NCBI GenBank assembly: GCA_018060305.1
Contig: JAGOWF010000114.1
Coordinates: forward strand, 1 to 8,425
Length of the DNA: 8,425 nt
Reading direction: 5' to 3'
Source: Pyrinomonadaceae bacterium
GTDB taxonomy: Bacteria > Acidobacteriota > Blastocatellia > Pyrinomonadales > Pyrinomonadaceae
Shown: positions 1 to 5,143 of the stretch, piece after piece
Numbering within the stretch: the stretch's first letter is position 1
Layout of the letters: every line of letters begins with the position of its first letter
Translations under genes and position numbers: made by a program
The notes under the pieces: generated by a model
Database searches by the model: none
What the model saw: only the letters and a program-made list of their open reading frames with translations
Told to the model about the DNA's origin: nothing

Positions 1-5
1 ATCAC

Positions 6-11
6 AGGAGG
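6..11 (+). promoter_or_regulatory. Shine-Dalgarno of the first gene
   Basis: AGGAGG lies nine bases before the ATG at 21. It is the strongest ribosome binding site on the plus strand of this window and fixes the start of the first gene. Confidence 0.85.
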
Positions 12-20
12 CAAAACTAA

Positions 21-416
21 ATGCACATCGAGATCAAGTGGAAGACCTATGACGGACAGCCAAACCTCGCCGCCGGCCACCGCAACGAACCTCGGATCAC
101 CCTCAGCCCCAGGGGCGCGATCTTTCTAAACACCCTGGCGTGGAGCGCTCTCGGCAACGCAAAACAGGTCGAACTCCTTTACGATCCCGAGCTCAAACTC
201 ATCGGCCTCAAACCGACCGACCCTGCGAAGCGCAACGCCTTTCGCCTTATGCCGCACGGCAAAAACCACAAACGCATCCCCGCCGCCCCGTTCTGCCGCC
301 ACTTCGGCATAAAGATCCGACGCACCGTCCTATTCCAACTCCCTGACCTGCGCGACCGCATCCTGATCCTCGACCTAACCACCGCCACAACCATCGGCCT
401 CGTGGCGAAGACGTAG
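21..416 (+). CDS. conserved-looking hypothetical protein, 131 aa
   Basis: This is a complete 131-residue soluble protein with no signal peptide or membrane segment. The ATG at 21 is set by a perfect AGGAGG. I cannot name a function. The first half has alternating hydrophobic and polar residues like short beta strands (RITLSPRGAIFLNTLAW, VELLYDPELKLIGLKPT). The middle is basic (HGKNHKRIPAAPFCRHFGIKIRR). The end returns to strand-like sequence (RILILDLTTA). The pattern 'SP-G-x-I-x-LN ... LLYD-x-x-x-x-LIGLKP ... FCRHFGI' reads like a small beta-rich conserved domain found as a stand-alone hypothetical protein, but that likeness is from memory and not verified. It lies about 100 bp upstream of the toxin-antitoxin operon, which has its own promoter, so the two are probably transcribed separately. 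Confidence 0.8.
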   Translation: MHIEIKWKTYDGQPNLAAGHRNEPRITLSPRGAIFLNTLAWSALGNAKQVELLYDPELKLIGLKPTDPAKRNAFRLMPHGKNHKRIPAAPFCRHFGIKIRRTVLFQLPDLRDRILILDLTTATTIGLVAKT

Positions 417-481
417 GCAAATTCTCTAATATGTCCGCATAGCGGCTCGGCGCATATAGCCGTTGGCGATAACCCGCGGGG

Positions 482-510
482 TTGACAACTGTATAGCGAT
501 ACTATACACT
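482..510 (+). promoter_or_regulatory. promoter of higBA
   Basis: A perfect -35 hexamer TTGACA (482-487) is followed after 17 bp by TACACT (505-510), a four-of-six match to TATAAT. TATACA at 503-508 is an alternative -10 with shorter spacing. Transcription would be expected to begin around 516-518, at or next to the toxin start codon (A518), so the higB message may be leaderless or almost so. No Shine-Dalgarno is visible before the ATG, which agrees. Confidence 0.7.
490..508 (+). promoter_or_regulatory. inverted-repeat operator, probable HigA binding site
   Basis: TGTATAG and CTATACA form a perfect 7-bp inverted repeat around a 5-base centre (CGATA). It sits between the -35 and the -10 and overlaps the -10. 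HigA-type antitoxins and their toxin complexes repress their own promoters through such palindromes, so binding here would block RNA polymerase. The palindrome is seen directly; its use by HigA is inferred from position. Confidence 0.75.
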
Positions 511-517
511 GCTCACG

Positions 518-796
518 ATGATAAAGAGCTTCCGGCACTCTGGCATCGAAAGGTTCTTTCGTACGGGATCCAAGGCCGGCATCCAGCCAAAGCACGCCGA
601 AAAGCTCCGCAGACAGTTGTTCGCCCTTGATAATGCGGCCAGTCCACAGGACATGAATGCACCAGGCTGGCGGTTGCACCCGCTGAAGGGCGAGCTGGAC
701 GGACACTGGTCGATCGATGTCAGCGAAAACTGGCGGCTGACATTCGCCTTTGAGGGCACTGACGCGATCCTGGTCGATTATCAGGATTATCACTGA
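518..796 (+). CDS. higB: HigB toxin, RelE/ParE superfamily mRNA interferase
   Basis: This 92-residue protein matches the HigB (plasmid maintenance killer) family over its whole length. It opens with MIKSFRHSGIERFF, continues with TGSKAGIQPKHAEKLRRQL (17-35), then PGWRLHPLKGEL (49-60), GHWSIDV and NWRLTF (71-76), and ends in DYH. Family members are ribosome-dependent endoribonucleases that cleave translated mRNA and slow growth until neutralised by HigA. The length is normal and no segment is missing, so the toxin looks intact. It is the first gene of the operon, toxin before antitoxin as is typical of higBA. The antitoxin gene follows after eight bases. The start at 518 matches the family N terminus, although no Shine-Dalgarno precedes it. 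Confidence 0.95.
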   Translation: MIKSFRHSGIERFFRTGSKAGIQPKHAEKLRRQLFALDNAASPQDMNAPGWRLHPLKGELDGHWSIDVSENWRLTFAFEGTDAILVDYQDYH

Positions 797-804
797 GGTT
801 CTAT

Positions 805-1080
805 ATGGAAATGTTCAACCCGCCGCATCCCGGCAGCGTTCTTCGCGATTATTTGGGCGATATCTCAGTCACATTGGCTGCGGAGCATCTTGGCGTTACT
901 CGTGCAGCCCTCTCGCGCATACTGAACGGCAGGGCAGGCATCTCGGCCGACATGGCGTTGCGGCTGTCCGACGCTCTCGGAACGAGCCCCGACCTCTGGA
1001 TCGGAATGCAGGCAAAGTACGACCTGTGGAACGCCTCGCAAAAGCGCCGAAAAAAGCTCCGCCGCCTCGTCCCGGCCTGA
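805..1080 (+). CDS. higA: HigA antitoxin, XRE-family helix-turn-helix
   Basis: This 91-residue protein is the partner of the upstream toxin. The N terminus (FNPPHPGSVLRDYL) is the signature opening of HigA antitoxins. A helix-turn-helix follows at about residues 22-43 (TLAAEHLGVTRAALSRILNG), then the usual helix ALRLSDALGTSPDLWIGMQ and a basic tail (KRRKKLRR). It should bind and neutralise HigB and repress the operon through the palindrome at 490-508. A TGAGG overlapping the toxin stop codon (794-798) can serve as its ribosome binding site, implying translational coupling. A second in-frame ATG lies two codons in, at 811. The gene appears intact. Confidence 0.95.
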   Translation: MEMFNPPHPGSVLRDYLGDISVTLAAEHLGVTRAALSRILNGRAGISADMALRLSDALGTSPDLWIGMQAKYDLWNASQKRRKKLRRLVPA

Positions 1081-1091
1081 GCCCGCAAAAG

Positions 1092-1126
1092 TTCACTATC
1101 CACTGTCCGTTATCCACTGTAAACTG
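1092..1126 (+). repeat. heptamer tandem repeat, five units
   Basis: Five consecutive 7-bp units run TTCACTA, TCCACTG, TCCGTTA, TCCACTG, TAAACTG. Two are identical and the others share part of the consensus TCCACTG. The tract starts 12 bases after the higA stop codon. It resembles the short heptanucleotide tandem repeats known from cyanobacteria and some other phyla. Its role is unknown. Confidence 0.7.
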
Positions 1127-1185
1127 CTTTCGTGTATCTCCGCGACAAGAGGTCACCCGTGCGCAAGACCTAAGCCGTTCTGGTC

Positions 1186-1218
1186 GTGTCAGAACCGGGA
1201 GCGATAGCGACTGGGTTC
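1186..1218 (+). repeat. 33-bp REP-like repeat, left copy of inverted pair
   Basis: This 33-bp stretch recurs as its reverse complement at 3531-3563 with 31 of 33 identical bases. The differences fall at repeat positions 7 and 18. The core is ACCGGGAGCGATAGCGACTG. The end carries a short dyad, GAACC (1192-1196) against GGTTC (1214-1218), so a single copy could fold weakly. The homology stops sharply on both sides of the 33 bp. It ends 60 bp before the nuclease-methyltransferase start codon. Confidence 0.85.
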
Positions 1219-1278
1219 CTGTGCTAACATGTCCGACGGGGACCACCCTTTAGACGAAACAATTCCAAAGACGCTCGA

Positions 1279-2448
1279 ATGAACAATCTCTTCGCAGACT
1301 TTGATTTTGATTTGTTAAAGTCGCCTGACTTTAAGGAGGATTCCGTTCGCGAGGAATTGATACTGCCGATCCTGAAGGCTCTCGCCTATTCCGCTCATGG
1401 CGAGAATAAGATCATTCGGAGCAAAAAGCTGCGACATCCGTTCGTTACGATTGGATCGAAAGAAGTGGCGCTCACGAACTTTCCTGACTACCTGTTCCAG
1501 GTCGACGGCAAGTTCGCGTGGGTTCTCGATGCAAAAGGGCCGGACGAAGCGATAACCACCGGCAAGAATCGCGAACAGGCTTTCTTCTACGCCATTCATC
1601 CCGAAATTAACGTCCCATACTTCGCTCTCTGCAATGGCCGCGAGTTCGCGCTCTTTCGAGTCAACAAGGAAGATGCCGTTCTCTATTTCTCGCTGTCCGA
1701 GATCGAAAAGCATTGGAATGAACTCACACAATACCTCGCACCAACCGCCTTTGCTAAATTTGAAACCCATATCGACCGCCGCCAAGCCGATGCCGAGTTT
1801 GATTATCTTTCAATCACGCCGCCAGAGCAGATAAAGGTAGTTCGAAAGCGAGCCGCTAAGCGTCACTTCGGGGTTCACGGCTATTTTACGAAGCAGTCAT
1901 GGGACGTAGTCCACGCCTATATCAAAAAGTTTACTAGGCCGAATGATTTGGTACTCGATCCTTTTGGTGGAAGCGGAATCACGGTTGTGGAAGCGCTAAT
2001 GGCTCAACGCCGAGGTATTCATATCGATCTGAATCCGTTATCGGTTTTTTTGGTTTCGGGCATGATCGTTCCCGTTAACATTCAAGAACTTCACGCAGCG
2101 TTCGATGGAATTAAATCAGCCTATGCGAAATCGGCCCCTAAGACTGAAAAAGAGTTTGACGAGGCGATCAAGAAGTATCCGAATCCGAAAGGAAACAGGT
2201 TACCGAAAGGCTCGGATGTAGCTACTGTCGAGAGTCTTTTCAGTAAAAGACAAACTGCCCAACTGGCATATCTGAAACATCTAATTCGTAAGATAAAGGA
2301 TCGCGATATTCGCGCAACTTTGCTGCTGGTGCTTTCAACGACGATTACAAAGATAAACAGAACCTACCATCACTCTATGCAAGTGCGAACGCCGGTGACT
2401 GTTCTGCGTTCCGCTACTATCGGTTTCGAATCGCACCTCACGAAGTAA
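1279..2448 (+). CDS. 5' fragment: nuclease-like domain plus methyltransferase motifs X and I
   Basis: The frame runs 389 codons, but only about the first 366 read as real protein. Residues 20-30 (EDSVREELILP) and the segment P69-D70 ... D84-A85-K86 (FPDYLF, WVLDAKG) match the type I restriction HsdR N-terminal type of PD-(D/E)XK fold, with Asp as the third acidic residue. After a linker, residues near 195-225 (GVHGYFTKQSWDVVHAYI) look like methyltransferase motif X. D227-PFGGSG-233 is motif I, which binds S-adenosylmethionine. IHIDLNP just after it is motif II. The stretch up to INRTYHHS continues normally. The last 23 or so residues, after that point and ending at the TAA at 2446-2448, are out-of-frame tail. 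Confidence 0.8.
   Translation: MNNLFADFDFDLLKSPDFKEDSVREELILPILKALAYSAHGENKIIRSKKLRHPFVTIGSKEVALTNFPDYLFQVDGKFAWVLDAKGPDEAITTGKNREQAFFYAIHPEINVPYFALCNGREFALFRVNKEDAVLYFSLSEIEKHWNELTQYLAPTAFAKFETHIDRRQADAEFDYLSITPPEQIKVVRKRAAKRHFGVHGYFTKQSWDVVHAYIKKFTRPNDLVLDPFGGSGITVVEALMAQRRGIHIDLNPLSVFLVSGMIVPVNIQELHAAFDGIKSAYAKSAPKTEKEFDEAIKKYPNPKGNRLPKGSDVATVESLFSKRQTAQLAYLKHLIRKIKDRDIRATLLLVLSTTITKINRTYHHSMQVRTPVTVLRSATIGFESHLTK
2370..2390 (+). other. frameshift site in the methyltransferase
   Basis: Frame 1 reads sensibly to INRTYHHS (codons ending near 2376). From about 2376 frame 3 reads YASANAGDCSAFRYYRFRIA, the natural continuation. The shift equals one missing base. No long homopolymer is present at the site; the nearest notable run is a T7 tract at 2045-2051, where the frame is still correct. 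Confidence 0.7.
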
Positions 2449-2576
2449 ATCTGGATACCTTTGAAACTTTTGAAGGCAAATTCAAGAAGATCGTAGCCGC
2501 CAAACGCGAGATCGAGCCGATAATAACGAAAGCCGTCGTTGACGAGTCAATCGTCGCAAAGGGAACGGCAACCGAT

Positions 2577-3512
2577 TTGGACTTTGTTGAGGCGGAGAGC
2601 GTGGATTATATCTACACTGATCCGCCATACGGCAAGAAGATTCCCTATCTTGATCTTTCGGTGATGTGGAATGCGTGGCTTGATTTGGAAGTTACCGTGC
2701 AAGATTACGAGCTTGAGGCAATCGAGGGCGGCGAGCATAACAAGACGAAAGACGATTACAAGCGGCTGATTTCCGATTCGATCAAGGAGATGTTTCGTGT
2801 TCTCAAGTTCGACCGCTGGATGTCGTTTGTCTTTCAACATCAAGACCCGGCGTATTGGCATCTGATTGTGGATTCGGCCGAAAAGGCCGGGTTTGAATAT
2901 GCGGGAGCCGTAAGGCAGAACAACGGGCAGACGAGTTTTAAGAAACGGCAGCATCCGTTCACCGTGTTGTCGGGCCAGCTAATTATCAATTTCAGGAAAG
3001 TCCGCAATCCGAAGTCGATAATGAAATCAAATCTCGGCGGTGACGTGACCGATCTGATTCATCAGGCTATCGAGGACATCATCGCCCACCATCACGGAGC
3101 GACGGTCGAGGAAATCAACGACGACATTGTGATCAAGTTTATGGAACTAAACATCCTCGATCTCGTCGCAAAGAAATATAAAGACCTCACACCGTTTCTC
3201 GCCAGCAACTTCGACTTTGACAAGGAAACGCAGAAGTACAATCTGAAAAAAGAGGAAAAGTTCAGAGCCAACATCCCTGTTGAGGTGCGGATAAAGTATT
3301 ACATCGTCTCAATGATGCGTCGCCTCGCACGTGAAGGAAAATACCCGCACATAGACGACATTTACCTTGAAATAATGCCTTTGCTGAAAAACGGCAAGAC
3401 ACCGGAAAAACAGACGATCCTAAACGTCCTCGAAACCATCGCCGTCAAAACCGGCGACGATCAATGGAAACTCGATGAATCAGGACAAGGCGAGTTGTTT
3501 AATTTGATGTAA
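2577..3512 (+). CDS. 3' fragment: methyltransferase catalytic motif IV and C-terminal domain
   Basis: The frame is open from 2292; the only early start is TTG at 2577, and no ribosome binding site precedes it. The segment SVDYIYTDPPYGKKIPYLDL (2598-2657) holds TDPPYG, motif IV of N6-adenine or N4-cytosine methyltransferases (about residue 448 of the joined protein). After it come EMFRVLK and MSFVFQHQDPAYWHLIVDSA, typical of the late strands of the fold, ending at about LSGQLIINFRK. From about 3000 to the stop lies a charged, helical domain (DVTDLIHQAIEDIIAHHHGA, VRIKYYIVSMMRRLAREGKY) that might recognise DNA or a partner. That role is a guess. Without the 5' part it lacks the cofactor site and should be inactive. 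Confidence 0.75.
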   Translation: MDFVEAESVDYIYTDPPYGKKIPYLDLSVMWNAWLDLEVTVQDYELEAIEGGEHNKTKDDYKRLISDSIKEMFRVLKFDRWMSFVFQHQDPAYWHLIVDSAEKAGFEYAGAVRQNNGQTSFKKRQHPFTVLSGQLIINFRKVRNPKSIMKSNLGGDVTDLIHQAIEDIIAHHHGATVEEINDDIVIKFMELNILDLVAKKYKDLTPFLASNFDFDKETQKYNLKKEEKFRANIPVEVRIKYYIVSMMRRLAREGKYPHIDDIYLEIMPLLKNGKTPEKQTILNVLETIAVKTGDDQWKLDESGQGELFNLM

Positions 3513-3530
3513 TGTAAATACCGGGTTAAA

Positions 3531-3563
3531 GAACCCAGTCGCTATGGCTCCCGGTTTTGACAC
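3531..3563 (-). repeat. 33-bp REP-like repeat, right copy of inverted pair
   Basis: This is the reverse complement of 1186-1218 with two mismatches. It begins 18 bases after the methyltransferase stop codon. Just before and overlapping it, GGGTT (3523-3527) and AACCC (3532-3536) can form a 5-bp hairpin, but no T-run follows, so it is not a convincing terminator. Confidence 0.85.
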
Positions 3564-3574
3564 GGGGGCGGAGC

Positions 3575-3751
3575 ATGCAGACGCCGGGCCTGATGGACAC
3601 GCTCGCGTCATATTACAAGCGCAACGAGCTCTCCGATCCGCCGCACCTTGTGCCGCTGCTGACCGAGCTCTCGACCGACGAGAGAATGCCCCTAATGGCC
3701 CGCAACCGTGCCTCAAAACTGGTCGAACAGATCCAAAAGGTCAAAAAGTAG
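3575..3751 (+). CDS. possible small protein, 58 aa
   Basis: From the ATG at 3575 a 58-residue protein reads MQTPGLMDTLASYYKRNELS, then PPHLVPLLTELSTDERMPL, and ends in ASKLVEQIQKVKK. It is amphipathic and helix-prone with a lysine-rich end, and the composition looks more like protein than a shadow frame. A TTG at 3557 would extend it into the repeat, but the ATG is preferred. The purine-rich GGGGGCGGAG just upstream sits too close to be a good ribosome binding site. I recognise no family. It could be a true small gene co-transcribed with the methyltransferase, or the remnant of a larger one. Confidence 0.4.
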   Translation: MQTPGLMDTLASYYKRNELSDPPHLVPLLTELSTDERMPLMARNRASKLVEQIQKVKK

Positions 3752-3977
3752 TCGGGATCGCGTAGGCAGCAACAGTGACGACTGGCTTGCGGTTATCTCA
3801 TCTTCGTCAGCCGGCGTCCGTTCGTGTCGCGTGATCAGCCCAGGATTAGTAAAACCCAAATTGGTCGAAAGTCCATCGCCCGTAACCCGTCGGGTGCTTG
3901 ATTCCAAAAATTGGATATCAACGTCGATATCGCTGACGCAGCTATGCGAGACCGGCGACAATGATGGGCGGGAACGG
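3752..3977. other. non-coding spacer between converging genes
   Basis: I see no convincing gene here. Weak frames exist on both strands but run through the terminator or lack a ribosome binding site. Small dyads are present: ACCCG/CGGGT near 3885-3900, and GATATC repeated either side of AACGTC near 3914-3932. Confidence 0.5.
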
Positions 3978-4007
3978 AAACAAAAAGGAGGCCCGCGAAC
4001 GGGCCTC
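3978..4007 (-). terminator. Rho-independent terminator of the beta-helix gene
   Basis: Read on the minus strand, GAGGCCCG pairs perfectly with CGGGCCTC around a TTCG tetraloop (3988-4007). The sequence then continues C and TTTTTGTTT. It lies 27 bases past the stop codon of the minus-strand gene ending at 4034. This is a textbook intrinsic terminator. Confidence 0.93.
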
Positions 4008-4033
4008 ACATCCATTTAACAGTGCCCTGTCGG

Positions 4034-5083
4034 TCATCTGTTTGCATGCACCTTGACACGGTTAGTAAATGACAGATCGGCATCGATATAAAAGGTCGAG
4101 CCCGGGATAGTTGCAGGATCATAACCCGTGCCTGAGATCGTGTTGGCAATGATCTTGTCATTGTTGCCTACATCCGATACACCTGCCTGATAAACGTAAC
4201 CATTGGTTACATCCGCGTGCGAGATCGTATTGTTAGTCACCTTGATGTTTGTCGCGGTCACCGGAGCCGAGAAATCGGCCTCGTACTGCGAAAGATAGGC
4301 ACCGACATCATTTCCGGTAATGGTGTTCTGAACGATCTGAACTCCCACGCAGAAATCGCCGCCATAGCCAGGGCCACCCACGACAAGGATCCCCCCCGAG
4401 ACGGTCGAGGTGCCGGTGTAGGAATTGCCGCTGACGGTATTCCGCTTCGCTGAACCTGAACCGCCAAAACCGAATTGGATGCCGTTGCGTGCGATATAGC
4501 CGACCGGGCCGCCGCCGTCAACGAGATTGTCAATGGCGTGGACCTCAACGTTACCGTTAGCGACAATGCCGGTCTTTTGATAGCCCGTGATCGTGCTGCC
4601 TGAGATGGTCACGCGGCTAGTGGCGGCGTTTGCACCAAAATTTCGCACCTCGACCGCGTTGCCTTCCTGACAGCCGCTTGCACCTTGGTTTATGTCAAGG
4701 ATCGTGCTACCGGTGATCGACCCTGACGCACCCTCAAACATGATGCCCCGCAGCCGGTCGGCCCCGGCATCGCAAACGTTGATCAGTCCGCTGACCGTGA
4801 CCTTGAGGTTCTTTACGCTCGCCGAGCCACCGCCGTTGACGATAACCGCTCCGCGGAAATGATCACCTGCCGGATCGACGCCCGTGATCGTGAATCCGCG
4901 TCCGTCGAGTGTCTTGCCGTTAGGTATGGCTATCGAGGTGTCCGTCCAGCAATTGGCATTGAGTTTCATGCTCGAGCCCTGATTTGTAAATGTACATGTG
5001 GTAACTGCCATGGCGGAAATCGCCGTCGCCAGTGTCACAGCCGAAACAATTGTGATGAAAATCGCTAGTTTTCTAATACTCAT
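4034..5083 (-). CDS. secreted right-handed parallel beta-helix protein
   Basis: This 349-residue protein starts at the ATG at 5083, seven bases after GAGGAG. An upstream TTG at 5098 overlaps that Shine-Dalgarno and is rejected. A Sec signal peptide (MSIRKLAIFITIVSAVTLAT...) is probably cut after A-M-A (residue 26). The mature part has repeated turns typical of pectate-lyase-like beta-helices (PbH1 repeats): GKTLDGRGFTITGV, ASVKNLKVTVSG, GSITGSTIL, SRVTISGSTITGY, VQIVQNTITGNDVGAYLSQY, TNIKVTNNTISHAD, NDKIIANTISG. The asparagine ladder and NTI/NTV pattern support the fold. Five cysteines lie in the mature chain. Related proteins bind or cleave polysaccharides, but I see no firm catalytic triad, so only the fold is claimed. 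It follows the 5144-6055 gene by 60 bp and may share its transcript. Confidence 0.88.
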   Translation of the reverse strand: MSIRKLAIFITIVSAVTLATAISAMAVTTCTFTNQGSSMKLNANCWTDTSIAIPNGKTLDGRGFTITGVDPAGDHFRGAVIVNGGGSASVKNLKVTVSGLINVCDAGADRLRGIMFEGASGSITGSTILDINQGASGCQEGNAVEVRNFGANAATSRVTISGSTITGYQKTGIVANGNVEVHAIDNLVDGGGPVGYIARNGIQFGFGGSGSAKRNTVSGNSYTGTSTVSGGILVVGGPGYGGDFCVGVQIVQNTITGNDVGAYLSQYEADFSAPVTATNIKVTNNTISHADVTNGYVYQAGVSDVGNNDKIIANTISGTGYDPATIPGSTFYIDADLSFTNRVKVHANR

Positions 5084-5095
5084 CTTTTTTCTCCT

Positions 5096-5127
5096 CAAAA
5101 ATGATGAGAGGGCCTGCGGGGCCCTCT
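5096..5127 (-). terminator. attenuator-like hairpin between the two secreted-protein genes
   Basis: On the minus strand AGAGGGCC pairs with GGCCCTCT over a 5-base loop (5107-5127). A run of five T follows (5097-5101), but it starts five bases after the stem, where good terminators have it at once. The T-run leads directly into the TTGAGGAG ribosome binding site of the next gene. It probably works as a leaky terminator or attenuator that lowers expression of the beta-helix gene relative to the upstream gene. Confidence 0.6.
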
Positions 5128-5143
5128 GCTAAAGCGCCACGAA

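Larger units (their letters stand above)
1279..3512 (+). pseudogene. PD-(D/E)XK nuclease-methyltransferase fusion, frameshifted
   Basis: Two reading frames here together encode one protein of about 744 residues. Its order is a nuclease-like N-terminal domain, a methyltransferase with motifs X and I in the first frame and motif IV in the second, and a helical C-terminal domain. The reading passes from frame 1 to frame 3 near 2375-2385, as expected after loss of one base. The second frame is open from 2292 but has no ATG or GTG start before about 2601. The only candidate is a TTG at 2577, just upstream of the DPPY motif. An independent second gene is therefore unlikely. No canonical -1 slippery heptamer is visible at the switch. 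The arrangement recalls type IIG-like single-chain restriction-modification enzymes or accessory methyltransferases of defence islands. Whether both activities are real is unproven. No clear Shine-Dalgarno precedes the ATG at 1279. Confidence 0.75.

Noticed and set aside
179..793. 204-codon minus-strand frame across the first gene and higB
   Set aside because: It lies antisense to two well-supported genes, and its sequence has no family likeness.
1092..1126. CRISPR array
   Set aside because: Units are 7 bp and directly adjacent, with no spacers, and no cas genes are present.
750..1253. 167-codon plus-strand frame over higA
   Set aside because: It overlaps higA in another frame, is arginine-rich and low in structure, and runs through the heptamer repeat and the 33-bp repeat.
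1331..1338. TAAGGAGG inside the nuclease-methyltransferase gene
   Set aside because: No start codon follows at a useful distance, so it is a chance match and does not move the gene start.
2045..2051. T7 tract as the cause of the methyltransferase frameshift
   Set aside because: The correct frame continues for about 110 codons past it, so the shift happens later, near 2375-2385.
3713..4015. 100-codon minus-strand frame
   Set aside because: It begins inside the strong terminator and overlaps the opposite-strand small frame; no ribosome binding site or recognisable domain.
5096..5098. TTG as start of the beta-helix gene
   Set aside because: It would read through the GAGGAG ribosome binding site; the ATG at 5083 has ideal spacing and starts a proper signal peptide.
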